This document shows, in pieces, positions 34,867 through 44,653 of a DNA stretch of 64,000 bases (positions are counted from its first letter, which is position 1; each line of letters begins with the position of its first letter). The notes under the pieces are model-generated. The model was not told the origin of the DNA and searched no databases. It was given only the letters and a program-made list of their open reading frames with translations. The position numbers were made by a program, and so were the translations under genes. Origin of the DNA: Perlabentimonas sp034003245 (GTDB lineage: Bacteria > Bacteroidota > Bacteroidia > Bacteroidales > Tenuifilaceae); contig JAVEYY010000007.1 of the NCBI GenBank assembly GCA_034003245.1, positions 62,001-126,000 on the forward strand. Reading direction: 5' to 3'.

Positions 34867-36771
34867 ATGATTAATCAAGAAGAAATGGCTTCAAATGAAG
34901 CGAATGTAGAAGAAACAAAACAGCCCGTTGCTGAACAAGCTGTAGAAAAAGCCAAACCTGTTAGCACCACTAAAGGTGTAGAAGATTTTGATTGGGAAGC
35001 TTACGCTGAGGAAGGTACATACTCGAGCACCCGTAAATCGGAATTAGAAGCCATGTACGACGAAACCCTTTCGTCGGTTGGTGAAGGCGAAGTTGTTGAT
35101 GGTACCGTAATATCGCTGAACAAGCGCGAAGTGGTAATCAACATTGGCTACAAATCGGAAGGTGTTGTTAGCTTAAACGAATTCCGTTACAACCCCGAGC
35201 TAAAACCCGGCGATACCGTTGAGGTATACGTAGAGATTCAGGAGGACAAGCGTGGACAGCTAGTGCTTTCGCACAAGAAAGCTCGCTCTATGCGTTCATG
35301 GGATCGCGTTAACCAAGCGCTGGAGAAAGACGAAGTTATTAAGGGATACATCAAGTGCCGTACTAAAGGCGGTATGATCGTTGATGTATTTGGTATTGAG
35401 GCATTCCTACCCGGGTCGCAAATTGATGTTAAACCCATTCGCGATTACGATATTTACGTGGGTAAAACCATGGAATTTAAGGTTGTTAAAATCAACCAGG
35501 AGTACAAAAACGTTGTTGTTTCGCACAAAGCCCTTATCGAGGCCGAACTGGAGCAACAGAAGAAAGAAATTATCGCCAAACTTGAAAAAGGTCAAGTTCT
35601 TGAGGGAACCGTTAAGAATATCACCAGCTACGGTGTATTCATCGACCTGGGTGGCGTAGACGGTCTTATCCACATCACCGACCTATCATGGGGTCGCGTA
35701 ACTCATCCCGAGGAGATTGTGGAACTTGACCAAAAAATAAACGTGGTTATTCTCGACTTCGACGATGCCAAGAAGAGAATCGCCCTTGGTCTTAAGCAGC
35801 TTACTCCCCATCCATGGGATTCACTCGATGCAAACCTTAAGGTTGGCGATGTAGTGAAAGGTAAAGTTGTGGTTATGGCCGACTATGGTGCATTTGTTGA
35901 GATTGCAACGGGTGTTGAGGGTCTTATCCACGTATCGGAAATGTCGTGGAGTCAGCACCTACGTAGCGCTCAGGAGTTCCTGAAAGTTGGCGATATGGTA
36001 GACGCACAAATCCTTACCCTTGACCGCGATGAGCGCAAAATGTCGCTTGGCATGAAGCAGCTCAAAACCGATCCTTGGGAGAAAATTGAAGATCGCTACC
36101 CCATGGGCTCAAACCACAAGGCTAAAGTTCGTAATTTCACCTCATTCGGTGTATTCGTTGAAATTGAGGAAGGTGTTGATGGCCTAATCCACATTTCGGA
36201 TCTTAGCTGGACCAAAAAGATTAAGCACCCAGCCGAATTCACCAACGTTGGTGCTGATATTGAGGTTGTGGTACTTGAAATTGACAAGGAAAACCGTCGC
36301 TTAAGCCTTGGCCACAAGCAGCTCGAGGAGAATCCTTGGGAGGTATTCGAATCAATCTTCACCATCGATTCAGTTCACGAGGGTACTATTATCGATATCT
36401 TCGATAAAGGTGCAGTAGTTGCTTTACCTTACGGCGTAGAGGGATTTGTAACCCCAAAACACCTGGTTAAAGAGGATGGCAGCACAGCTAAAGTTGAGGA
36501 TAAGATGGAATTTAAGGTGATTGAATTCAACAAGTCATCGAAGCGTATCATCTTGTCGCACAGCAGAATTTTCGAGGATGCAAAGAAAACCGAAGAGGTA
36601 ACCGAGAAAAAAAGTAAAGCCTCATCGACACAAAAAGCAGTAAAAAAGTTGAAAGATAACTTAGAAAAGACTACCTTAGGGGATATTTCTGAGTTAGCTG
36701 CTTTGAAAACTGAACTCGAAGAGAATCAAAAGAAAGGTAAGAAGAAGAGCGCTGACGAAGGTAACGAGTAA
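34867..36771 (+). CDS. rpsA: 30S ribosomal protein S1
   Basis: S1 binds mRNA leaders and helps initiation. The 634-residue protein contains six S1 domains in order: GTVISLNKREVVINIGY, GYIKCRTKGGMIVDVFG, GTVKNITSYGVFIDLGG, GKVVVMADYGAFVEI, AKVRNFTSFGVFVEI and GTIIDIFDKGAVVAL. An acidic N-terminal extension and a lysine-rich C-terminal tail flank them. ATG 34867 is preceded by GAGGA ten bases upstream, one of the few clear Shine-Dalgarno-like sites here, and overlaps the stop of a six-codon leader frame (34854-34874), possibly a coupling device. A -7 box lies at 34806. Confidence 0.97.
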   Translation: MINQEEMASNEANVEETKQPVAEQAVEKAKPVSTTKGVEDFDWEAYAEEGTYSSTRKSELEAMYDETLSSVGEGEVVDGTVISLNKREVVINIGYKSEGVVSLNEFRYNPELKPGDTVEVYVEIQEDKRGQLVLSHKKARSMRSWDRVNQALEKDEVIKGYIKCRTKGGMIVDVFGIEAFLPGSQIDVKPIRDYDIYVGKTMEFKVVKINQEYKNVVVSHKALIEAELEQQKKEIIAKLEKGQVLEGTVKNITSYGVFIDLGGVDGLIHITDLSWGRVTHPEEIVELDQKINVVILDFDDAKKRIALGLKQLTPHPWDSLDANLKVGDVVKGKVVVMADYGAFVEIATGVEGLIHVSEMSWSQHLRSAQEFLKVGDMVDAQILTLDRDERKMSLGMKQLKTDPWEKIEDRYPMGSNHKAKVRNFTSFGVFVEIEEGVDGLIHISDLSWTKKIKHPAEFTNVGADIEVVVLEIDKENRRLSLGHKQLEENPWEVFESIFTIDSVHEGTIIDIFDKGAVVALPYGVEGFVTPKHLVKEDGSTAKVEDKMEFKVIEFNKSSKRIILSHSRIFEDAKKTEEVTEKKSKASSTQKAVKKLKDNLEKTTLGDISELAALKTELEENQKKGKKKSADEGNE

Positions 36772-36803
36772 TCTAGCAATTTGATCACTAAACCCTTAAA
36801 GCA

Positions 36804-37163
36804 ATGGAATTTAGGATTAGCAAACTTGAGAACTACTCTCTAGTTGAGGTTCTTGAAGAGAAATTGGATACCAACATTGCCCCAAGTCTAAAGTCGGAAC
36901 TGGTACTGATATCTGGCAATGGCGAGCGCAATATTGTTCTCGACCTGAGCACGTGCCGATACTGTGATTCATCGGGACTAAGCGCAATACTGGTAGCCAA
37001 CCGGTTATGCAAAAATGCCAACGGTACTTTTGTACTAACTGGCCTTACCGATGCCGTGGAGCGGTTAATCACCATTTCTCAGCTCGATACAGTCCTGAAT
37101 ATTGCTTACTCTCGTAACGAGGCCGCTCAAATAATTAGTAAAGCCGAAAGCGAAAAACAGTAG
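36804..37163 (+). CDS. STAS-domain protein, anti-sigma-factor-antagonist type
   Basis: The 119-residue single-domain protein has the STAS pattern: DTNIAPSLKSELVLI, NIVLDLSTCRYCDSSGLSAILVAN with the phosphorylatable serine in DSSGL, and FVLTGLTDAVERLITIS. It resembles SpoIIAA/RsbV-type antagonists that are phosphorylated by an HPK-like kinase and dephosphorylated by a PP2C phosphatase. No RsbW-like kinase or sigma factor lies beside it. It is located between rpsA and rnz on the same strand with 32- and 2-base gaps, an arrangement that suggests cotranscription with rnz. Confidence 0.9.
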   Translation: MEFRISKLENYSLVEVLEEKLDTNIAPSLKSELVLISGNGERNIVLDLSTCRYCDSSGLSAILVANRLCKNANGTFVLTGLTDAVERLITISQLDTVLNIAYSRNEAAQIISKAESEKQ

Positions 37164-37165
37164 GT

Positions 37166-38098
37166 GTGACATTTTCTGTTACAATACTGGGTAGCAGCAG
37201 TGCTTTACCCACTTCGCAACGATTCCCAGCCGCTCATGCGCTCACTGTGCATGAGCGGCTGTTTTTAATAGACTGCGGTGAGGGAACTCAAATGCAGCTC
37301 CGCAAGTATAAGCAACGACTATCGCGATTAGACCAAATCTTTATCTCCCATCTTCATGGCGATCATGTGCTGGGACTTGTGGGACTTATATCTACGCTAA
37401 ATTTATTGGGTCGGAAAAGTCCGCTAACCATCCATGCTCATGCAGCTCTGCAGCCAATACTAAGCCAGAATATCAACTTTTTTGTGAACGATTTGCAGTT
37501 TCCCCTCAACTTTTTGGCACTTGACAGCAAACGCCCCAAAACAATATTCGAGGACAAGTCTATAACAGTAGAGTCGTTCCCACTCAAACATAGAATTGCT
37601 TCCAATGGGTTTATTTTTAGGGAAAAGCCTAAACTACCCAATATCCGAAAAAACCTCATCGAAAAGTACTCAATTCCTCTAGCAGATATTATACGAATTA
37701 AGGAAGGTGCCGATTTTATTACTTCCGATGGAGTAATTATCCCCAACAACGAATTAACGTTTACTTCTTCTCCCGCTCGCTCCTACGCATACTGCAGCGA
37801 CACAAAATATTTCGAAGGTTTAGCCGATATTATTAAAGGGGTAAATACTCTTTACCACGAGGCCACATTTGGTGACGATATGGCTAAAATGGCCAAGGCT
37901 ACAGGCCATTCAACTGCATCACAAGCTGCAACCGTAGCAAAAAGGGCTAGGGTGGGTCAACTACTGATAGGTCATTTCTCTTCGCGGTACAAAAATGTAG
38001 CAACCCTGCTTAAAGAAGCACGCGAAATTTTCCCCCATACTTTCGCCGTAGAGGATGGGCTGGAATTCAAAATTGATCATCTTCCAGAAGATTTTTAA
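37166..38098 (+). CDS. rnz: Ribonuclease Z
   Basis: RNase Z cleaves tRNA precursors at the 3' end after the discriminator base. The 310-residue protein has VTILGSSSALPTSQRFPAAHALTV, LIDCGEGTQMQLRKY, the metal motif SHLHGDHVLGL (HxHxDH), and late YHEATF and ATGHSTASQAA followed by LIGHFSSRY. The start is GTG 37166, two bases after the STAS stop; no ATG precedes the conserved start. Confidence 0.95.
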   Translation: MTFSVTILGSSSALPTSQRFPAAHALTVHERLFLIDCGEGTQMQLRKYKQRLSRLDQIFISHLHGDHVLGLVGLISTLNLLGRKSPLTIHAHAALQPILSQNINFFVNDLQFPLNFLALDSKRPKTIFEDKSITVESFPLKHRIASNGFIFREKPKLPNIRKNLIEKYSIPLADIIRIKEGADFITSDGVIIPNNELTFTSSPARSYAYCSDTKYFEGLADIIKGVNTLYHEATFGDDMAKMAKATGHSTASQAATVAKRARVGQLLIGHFSSRYKNVATLLKEAREIFPHTFAVEDGLEFKIDHLPEDF

Positions 38099-38146
38099 GG
38101 CTTTTTTGACTACCTTTGCGCAACCAATTCAAAGATAGATATTCCC

Positions 38147-39676
38147 ATGCATAACAAGATCCTAATCCTCGACTTTGGGTCGCAGTACACCCAACTTATT
38201 GCCCGTAGAGTTCGCGAACTAAATATCTACTGCGAGATTCATCCCTACAATAATTACCCTGCATTGGATAATTCAGTTAAAGGGATAATTCTTTCGGGTA
38301 GTCCTTTTTCCGTTCACGACCCTGAAGCACCAAAACCTAACCTCGATTCAATTAAGGGAAAACTGCCGCTTTTGGGTGTTTGCTTTGGCGCTCAGCTGCT
38401 GGCTCAAACCCATGGTGGTAAGGTTATGCCCTCGCAAATTCGAGAGTACGGCAGAGCAAATCTAACAGTAACAAACCCAAATTGTATCCTCTTTAAAGGA
38501 GTAACAGAAAAGACACAAGTGTGGATGTCGCATGGCGATACAATTATGAATATCCCCTCAAACTTCGAAATAGTAGCCGGTACCGAGGATGTTAAGGTTG
38601 GTGCATTTCAGGTTCAGGGCGAGCAAACCTACGGCATTCAGTTCCATCCAGAGGTTTACCATACCACCGAAGGGCTATCGATGCTACGCAACTTTGTGGT
38701 AGATGTTTGCGGTTGCCAGCAGGATTGGACTCCCGCCTCATTCGTTCACGAAACCATCGATAAGCTGAAAACTCAGCTGAAGAACGATAAAGTTGTATTA
38801 GGCCTTTCGGGTGGTGTCGACAGCTCAGTAGCAGCGCTACTGCTGCACCAGGCAATTGGCACCAATTTGACCTGTATTTTTGTCGACAATGGCTTGCTAC
38901 GCAAGGATGAATTCCAGCAAGTACTTAACTCATACAAAACGCTTGGCCTTAATGTAATTGGGGTTGATGCAAAGCAAAAGTTTTACGATGATCTAAAAGG
39001 CATATCCGATCCTGAGCTTAAACGCAAAAGCATTGGGAAAAACTTTATCGAGGTTTTTGATGCCGAGGCTCATAAGATAAAGGATGTAAAGTGGCTCGCT
39101 CAAGGAACAATCTATCCCGATGTTATTGAATCCATTTCGGTAAATGGGCCTTCGGCAACCATTAAGTCGCACCACAACGTGGGAGGATTGCCCGAAAAGA
39201 TGAATCTAAAAGTGGTTGAGCCGCTTAGGCTACTGTTTAAGGACGAGGTGCGCCGGGTTGGCCATGAGCTGGGGCTACCAGTTAATATTCTTCATCGACA
39301 TCCATTCCCCGGGCCAGGACTTGGCATTAGGGTTCTGGGTGAGGTTACTCCTGAAAAGGTAAACTTACTTCAAGAAGCAGATAGCATTTATATCAATGGC
39401 CTCCGCCAATTCGACCTTTACGATAAGATATGGCAGGCTGGAGCCATGCTTCTGCCTGTGCAAACCGTAGGTGTAATGGGCGACGAGCGAACTTACGAGT
39501 ACGTTGTTGCCCTTCGGGCAGTAACGTCAACCGATGGAATGACAGCCGACTGGTATCATCTCCCTTACGAGTTCATGGCAAAAATATCTATCGATATTAT
39601 TAATAGGGTAAAAGGTATAAACCGGGTTGTATACGATATCAGTTCGAAACCACCGGCCACCATCGAGTGGGAGTAG
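38147..39676 (+). CDS. guaA: GMP synthase (glutamine-hydrolysing)
   Basis: GuaA converts XMP to GMP. The 509-residue protein has an N-terminal class I amidotransferase with LILDFGSQYTQLIARRVRE, the nucleophile loop LLGVCFGAQLLAQ and GIQFHPEV, then an ATP pyrophosphatase domain with VLGLSGGVDSSVAALLL, and the C-terminal dimerisation domain with PFPGPGLGIRVLGE and KPPATIEWE at the end. Length and motifs are normal. TACCTTTG at 38111-38118 is a -7 box giving a short leader. Confidence 0.98.
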   Translation: MHNKILILDFGSQYTQLIARRVRELNIYCEIHPYNNYPALDNSVKGIILSGSPFSVHDPEAPKPNLDSIKGKLPLLGVCFGAQLLAQTHGGKVMPSQIREYGRANLTVTNPNCILFKGVTEKTQVWMSHGDTIMNIPSNFEIVAGTEDVKVGAFQVQGEQTYGIQFHPEVYHTTEGLSMLRNFVVDVCGCQQDWTPASFVHETIDKLKTQLKNDKVVLGLSGGVDSSVAALLLHQAIGTNLTCIFVDNGLLRKDEFQQVLNSYKTLGLNVIGVDAKQKFYDDLKGISDPELKRKSIGKNFIEVFDAEAHKIKDVKWLAQGTIYPDVIESISVNGPSATIKSHHNVGGLPEKMNLKVVEPLRLLFKDEVRRVGHELGLPVNILHRHPFPGPGLGIRVLGEVTPEKVNLLQEADSIYINGLRQFDLYDKIWQAGAMLLPVQTVGVMGDERTYEYVVALRAVTSTDGMTADWYHLPYEFMAKISIDIINRVKGINRVVYDISSKPPATIEWE

Positions 39677-39773
39677 TTAATAAAACTTTTTAGGTATTAA
39701 TACGTTATACATTCATTTAAAAGAGTTACATTTAATATTGTTGTCTCACAATTAGCCAATTAAAACTGTTGAT

Positions 39774-41372
39774 ATGATACGCCGAATTGCATCCATCATT
39801 ATCCTGTTATCGCTCTCGATTTCGCTCAATACATTTGGGCAAAATTCATCAAATATTGCTATCTACAAGATTGTCCGATTCCTTCAATATGTATCGGCCG
39901 ACTATGTAGATACAATTAGCGTTGATAAGCTGGTAGATGGTGCAATTATTGAAACACTAAAGAACCTTGATCCCCACTCAGTTTTTATTTCAAAGGAGGA
40001 TGTGAGGGCAATGAATGAGCCACTTGAAGGAAACTTCGAAGGGATTGGCGTTGAGTTCAATATCCTAAACGATACGCTTATGGTGGTAAACCCCGTTCCA
40101 GGAGGGCCATCGGAGCGGGTTGGTATCTTTGCCGGCGACAGGATTATAGTTATTGATGGTAAAAATGTGGCTGGTATTGGGTTGAAAAATAGCGATGTTT
40201 TTAAACTACTTAGGGGCGATAAAGGGACTAAAGTTACCGTACAGATTATGCGAAAAGGGCTTTCCGATTTGCTGGAGTTTAACATTACACGCGATAAAAT
40301 TCCCATTCATAGTCTCGATGCGGCCTACATGATCGATAAACGAATTGGCTACATTAAGCTAAATCGCTTTGCCCTTACCACCGAGGAGGAATTTTTGGGC
40401 GCTCTTGACACCCTCAAAAAGCAGAAAATGCAACACCTCATTCTGGATCTTCGAGGGAATGGAGGAGGATACCTGAACGCTTCGGTGGCGCTGGCTGACC
40501 ATTTCCTCGATAAGGAAAAATTAATTGTGTACACTGAGGGACGAAACTCCCCTAAAACCGACTTCATATCAACCGCTAACGGAGAGTTTATAAAAGGTAG
40601 GGTAATAATTCTTTTAGACGAAGGATCGGCTTCAGCAAGTGAGATTGTAGCCGGCGCTGTGCAGGATTGGGATCGTGGAATCATAATCGGTCGCCGATCG
40701 TTTGGTAAAGGGCTTGTGCAAAATCAACTTCCCCTACCCGATGGCTCAATGATTCGCCTAACAGTAGCTCGATACCACACACCCACAGGCAGAGTGATTC
40801 AAAAACCATACAACACCAGTGAACTCGATAAATACTACAACGACCTAAATAATCGGTACAGGAGTGGTGAACTTTTCTCAGCTGATAGTATTTCAATTCC
40901 CGACTCGCTAAAGTACTTAACCCTTGAGAAAAAAAGAGTGGTATACGGAGGTGGGGGTATTATGCCCGACATCTTTATCCCTATCGATACTAATTTCTAC
41001 TCCGAGTATTACGGACGAATGATCCGTATGGGCATTATCAACCAATTTGTTCACACTTACGTTGACAATAACCGCTCGCAGCTTAAGCGAACCTATAATA
41101 CTTTCGAAAAGTTTGACCGAAATTTTCAGATTACACCACAATTGATGGAAGAATTGGTTACCTTTGCCGAAAATTCGAAACTACCCTCCGACCCCGAGGG
41201 GCTTAAAACCTCCGAGGCCGAGATACGTAAACAGCTGAAAGCGCTAATTGCACAGAGTATTTTTTCAACTAATCAATATTTTCAAATCGTTAATCAGAAC
41301 AATATGGCCCTCCAAAAAGCCATTGAGGTGTTAAATAGCTGGGACAGCTACAAGCATCTTGTAAAAGAATAA
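39774..41372 (+). CDS. S41 family C-terminal processing peptidase
   Basis: The 532-residue protein has a signal peptide (about 1-22), a PDZ domain (about 80-165, GIGVEFNILNDTLMVVNPVPGGPSE in part), and an S41 catalytic domain with LDLRGNGGGYLNASVALAD and the nucleophile serine in DEGSASASEIVAGA, with the catalytic lysine in GRRSFGKGLVQ. It is a periplasmic CtpA/Prc-like serine protease that trims or degrades envelope proteins. An all-helical C-terminal extension of about 150 residues (380-532) follows, as in other Bacteroidota members. Confidence 0.95.
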   Translation: MIRRIASIIILLSLSISLNTFGQNSSNIAIYKIVRFLQYVSADYVDTISVDKLVDGAIIETLKNLDPHSVFISKEDVRAMNEPLEGNFEGIGVEFNILNDTLMVVNPVPGGPSERVGIFAGDRIIVIDGKNVAGIGLKNSDVFKLLRGDKGTKVTVQIMRKGLSDLLEFNITRDKIPIHSLDAAYMIDKRIGYIKLNRFALTTEEEFLGALDTLKKQKMQHLILDLRGNGGGYLNASVALADHFLDKEKLIVYTEGRNSPKTDFISTANGEFIKGRVIILLDEGSASASEIVAGAVQDWDRGIIIGRRSFGKGLVQNQLPLPDGSMIRLTVARYHTPTGRVIQKPYNTSELDKYYNDLNNRYRSGELFSADSISIPDSLKYLTLEKKRVVYGGGGIMPDIFIPIDTNFYSEYYGRMIRMGIINQFVHTYVDNNRSQLKRTYNTFEKFDRNFQITPQLMEELVTFAENSKLPSDPEGLKTSEAEIRKQLKALIAQSIFSTNQYFQIVNQNNMALQKAIEVLNSWDSYKHLVKE

Positions 41373-41378
41373 CCGAAA

Positions 41379-41400
41379 CCTGGGAATCCCCAGGCTTTTA
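41379..41400 (+). terminator. Weak hairpin terminator after the S41 peptidase
   Basis: CCTGGG-AATC-CCCAGG (41379-41394) is followed by CTTTT. The stem is only six base pairs. Confidence 0.5.
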
Positions 41401-41423
41401 TCACCTGTGAATATGCCGGAATG

Positions 41424-41446
41424 TTCAATACCACTAGGGTATTGAA
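41424..41446 (+). promoter_or_regulatory. Hairpin in the leader of the DEAD-box helicase gene
   Basis: TTCAATACC-ACTAG-GGTATTGAA is a perfect 9-bp stem 119 bases upstream of the helicase ATG. There is no T run, so it is not a terminator. It may be part of a structured leader or a protein site. Confidence 0.4.
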
Positions 41447-41564
41447 TGTCAGCCATCAAAGGTGCTTTGCGTTAAGCCTGCCAAGGGATATTGCTATGGA
41501 GTAATGTTACATATTTTGGGGAATTATGGGGGTCAAATCGTTCGCTTACAACTTAATCAATTAA

Positions 41565-43145
41565 ATGGAAACACAAACCGATTTCACGCAGCTTGGTCTA
41601 TCCGACGAAACGTTGAAAACCATTGCTGAAAAGGGCTTCGAAATCCCTACCCCAATCCAAAAACTGGCTATCCCAGTTCTAATCCACGAGCAGTGCGACA
41701 TTATTGCCCAAGCCCAAACCGGAACTGGAAAAACGGCCGCATTTGGCTTACCCATTATCGAAAAGCTTGCGCTTGGCAAAAGCGACAACGTTAGTGCGTT
41801 AATTCTTGTCCCCACCCGCGAGCTTGCGCTACAAGTTACCGACGAGATTAACTCTTTCCGCGGAAACAGGGATATCACCACCATTACCCTTTACGGCGGT
41901 CAATCTATCTCAGAGCAACAACGACGCTTAAGACGGGGTGCCGATGTTGTTGTTGGCACTCCAGGTAGAATCTTGGATCTGCTAAAACGCAGAGATCTTA
42001 TCATAGATAAACTTGAATGGGCAGTACTCGACGAAGCCGATGAGATGCTTAACATGGGGTTTATTGAGGATATTGAGTTAATCCTAAGTCATACCCCACC
42101 CGAAAAACGGATGCTCCTTTTCTCGGCAACTATGCCCGATAGGATCGTGAAGCTTTCCAGCAAATTCATGAAATCACCCCGAAAACTTACTGTTGGTAGT
42201 CAAACCCGTGCAACCGATCTGGCCGATCAGATTTACTTTGAAGTACGAAAAGCCGATAAATTCGATGCACTAACCCGAATTATCGATATTGAACCTGAAT
42301 TCTATGGTTTAGTATTCTGCCGCACAAGGGTTGATGTAGATGAATTGTCGACGAAACTGCTTGAACGCGGATACGCTTGCGAAGGACTTCATGGCGATAT
42401 ATCACAGGCACAGAGAGAGAAAACTCTAAAAAAATTCAGAAATAAATATATTAATATTCTGGTAGCAACTGATGTGGCCGCCAGGGGAATCGATATCTCT
42501 GATCTTACTCACGTAATCAACTACAGCTTACCCCAGGATCCAGAATCGTATATCCACCGCATTGGTCGTACTGGTCGTGCTGGGAAAGAGGGAACGGCCA
42601 TCACCTTTATTACACCTGATGAGTACCGAAAATTCCTATTCTTCCAAAAAACCATTAAATCGAATATCCGTAAAGAGGTCCTTCCCAATGCTCAGGATAT
42701 TATTGAAATTAAGAAAACGAGGATCAAAGACGAGCTACAAACCATTGTTGAAAGCGAAAGCTACCTCGATTATCTGGGAATGGCCGAAGGCATTCTTGAG
42801 GTGAATAGTCCCGAAATTGCCATGGCAGCACTTTTGCGCATGGCGTTTAAAAATCAGCTAGAGGAAAGCAACTACGCCGAGGTTAGAAGCTTTAAGGTTG
42901 ATAACAAAGGAACAACAAGGCTATTTATTGCACTTGGTAAGCGCGATGGAATGAACCCTAAAAAAATATCTTCACTTATTCGCGACAAAGTTCGGGTTCC
43001 CGATAACAAGATCGACGATATTGGAGTTTACGATGAATTCTCGTTTGTTAGCGTACCCTTTGCCGATGCAGAAGCAATTTTAAGCGCATTCACTAGTCGC
43101 GACGGAGGAAAACCACTGGTAACAAAGGCAAAATCTAGATCATAA
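41565..43145 (+). CDS. DEAD-box RNA helicase, DeaD/CsdA-like
   Basis: The 526-residue protein has all helicase motifs: Q motif with PTPIQKLAIP, AQTGTGKTAA (Walker A), PTRELALQ, VLDEADEML, SATMP, and HRIGRTGRAGKEG. A C-terminal DbpA/CsdA-like RNA-binding domain (about 420-515) contains RLFIALGKRDGMNPKKISSLI. This combination is typical of helicases acting on ribosome assembly and cold-stressed RNA. The 190-base leader with a hairpin may allow temperature-dependent control (inference). Confidence 0.94.
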   Translation: METQTDFTQLGLSDETLKTIAEKGFEIPTPIQKLAIPVLIHEQCDIIAQAQTGTGKTAAFGLPIIEKLALGKSDNVSALILVPTRELALQVTDEINSFRGNRDITTITLYGGQSISEQQRRLRRGADVVVGTPGRILDLLKRRDLIIDKLEWAVLDEADEMLNMGFIEDIELILSHTPPEKRMLLFSATMPDRIVKLSSKFMKSPRKLTVGSQTRATDLADQIYFEVRKADKFDALTRIIDIEPEFYGLVFCRTRVDVDELSTKLLERGYACEGLHGDISQAQREKTLKKFRNKYINILVATDVAARGIDISDLTHVINYSLPQDPESYIHRIGRTGRAGKEGTAITFITPDEYRKFLFFQKTIKSNIRKEVLPNAQDIIEIKKTRIKDELQTIVESESYLDYLGMAEGILEVNSPEIAMAALLRMAFKNQLEESNYAEVRSFKVDNKGTTRLFIALGKRDGMNPKKISSLIRDKVRVPDNKIDDIGVYDEFSFVSVPFADAEAILSAFTSRDGGKPLVTKAKSRS

Positions 43146-43160
43146 TTACATATTCAAATA

Positions 43161-44315
43161 ATGGAGCAAAAGAAACAATTTGTAGCCAAAACCCTACAGG
43201 GGCTTGAGGAATTACTGGCAGATGAGCTTAAGGCGATTGGGGCAACCGATGTAACAGTTCAACGCCGAATGGTTAGTTTTACTGGAGATACCGAAATTCT
43301 GTACAGGGCAAATTTTCAAACACGTACTGCAACCCGTATTTTGATGCCCATTTACGAGTTCAGGGCTCGGAATGAGGAAGAGCTTTACGGCTTGGCCAAA
43401 AAGTTCGACTGGACAAGTGTAATGGAGCTATCGCACAAATTTGCGGTTGATGCCACGGTTAACTCCGAAATCTTTACCCATTCGCACTACGTTGCGCTAA
43501 AACTAAAGGATGCGGTTGCCGATCACTTCAGAGATCGATTTGGCCGCAGGCCGTTTGTTGACCCCAAGAAGCCTAACATTCAACTGCATATCCACATCTC
43601 CGATCAGGATTGCACCGTTCTGCTGGACTCATCGGGCGAGTCGCTTCACAAACGAGGATACAGGCTACAACAGGATATTGCTCCCATTAACGAAGTGCTG
43701 GCTGCTGGTTTGATTAAACTCTCGGGATGGGATGGCACAATTCCGTTTATAGATCCCATGTGTGGTTCAGGAACAATCCTAATTGAGGCTGCTTTAATGG
43801 CTCGAGGAATTGCTCCTGGTGTTTTCAGAAAACATTTTGGATTTGAAGACTGGCTCGACTTTGACAAAACAACATTCGAAAAGGTATTCAACGACGAGAG
43901 CTATGAGCGCAATGTTACCCCAACCATAATTGGGGGCGATCTTTCCAAGCGAGCAATCGAAATTGCAGTTAGCAACTTCAAAAACGCTGGAGTAAGTAAA
44001 CTCATCGACATTGATCAGCTTTCTATCTTCGACTATTTCCCACCCGAAGGGCCAGGAATAGTAATCACCAACCCTCCCTATGGAGAACGGCTTCGTAAGG
44101 AACAAATAACCATATTTTACAAGCAAATGGGCGATTGCTTCAAGCAACGTTATCAGAACTATAATATTTGGATGATAAGCGGCAACCTTGAGGCTACTAA
44201 GAACTTTGGTTTACATCCATCTAAAACCCACACGTTGTTCAACGGACCATTGGAATGTAAATACCAGAAATTTGACATCTACTCGGGAAGTAAGAAAGAA
44301 AAGTATAACAAGTAA
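43161..44315 (+). CDS. THUMP-domain class I RNA methyltransferase (RlmL/YpsC-like)
   Basis: The 384-residue protein has an N-terminal THUMP domain (about 1-160) and a Rossmann methyltransferase domain with FIDPMCGSGTILIEAALMA (SAM site) and the catalytic VITNPPYGERL, the N6-adenine or N2-guanine methylase motif. It matches the N-terminal part of RlmKL and B. subtilis YpsC, which methylate 23S rRNA. It follows the helicase after 15 bases and is probably cotranscribed, which fits a shared role in ribosome assembly. Confidence 0.92.
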   Translation: MEQKKQFVAKTLQGLEELLADELKAIGATDVTVQRRMVSFTGDTEILYRANFQTRTATRILMPIYEFRARNEEELYGLAKKFDWTSVMELSHKFAVDATVNSEIFTHSHYVALKLKDAVADHFRDRFGRRPFVDPKKPNIQLHIHISDQDCTVLLDSSGESLHKRGYRLQQDIAPINEVLAAGLIKLSGWDGTIPFIDPMCGSGTILIEAALMARGIAPGVFRKHFGFEDWLDFDKTTFEKVFNDESYERNVTPTIIGGDLSKRAIEIAVSNFKNAGVSKLIDIDQLSIFDYFPPEGPGIVITNPPYGERLRKEQITIFYKQMGDCFKQRYQNYNIWMISGNLEATKNFGLHPSKTHTLFNGPLECKYQKFDIYSGSKKEKYNK

Positions 44316-44336
44316 CAATTAACCATTGAAGCAAAC

Positions 44337-44369
44337 AAAAGCCTCAGCAACTAATGCCGAGGCTTTTTT
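44337..44369 (+). terminator. Rho-independent terminator
   Basis: AAAAGCCTC at 44337-44345 pairs with GAGGC and T run at 44359-44369, with an internal GC/GC extension. It closes the helicase-methyltransferase unit. The stretch from 44370 to 44578 shows no gene. Confidence 0.75.
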
Positions 44370-44578
44370 GTTTCTTTTATTTGGTAAACCCTTTTAGAGA
44401 TTAGGAACCATACCTAATATTATCACATAATCCCATGCCTTTTATCACTCATTACAGCGTATGACTACACAAGAAAACATTTTTTGATAGATTGCTACAA
44501 GAAAAAAACTATCATTACGATTTTTGAAGAAGCAAATGTTTAAGTTTGTGAATAAAAGTGCTAAAAGGAAAGATAATT

Positions 44579-44612
44579 TTTTGGTATTTAGGAAGAAAAA
44601 TTTTTATATTTG
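44579..44612 (+). promoter_or_regulatory. Promoter of the siaB-siaC unit
   Basis: TTTTG at about 44579-44583 and TATATTTG at 44605-44612 are 21 bases apart, matching the Bacteroidota -33 TTTG / -7 TAnnTTTG arrangement, 41 bases before the SiaB start. Confidence 0.6.
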
Positions 44613-44653
44613 TTGTAGAGATGTTTTTAATAAAAAATTAACCCGGCACCTCG

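Noticed and set aside
34683..34874. 63-residue frame before rpsA
   Set aside because: It spans the rpsA -7 box, so it would not be fully transcribed. Only its last six codons (34854-34874) are kept as a possible leader frame.
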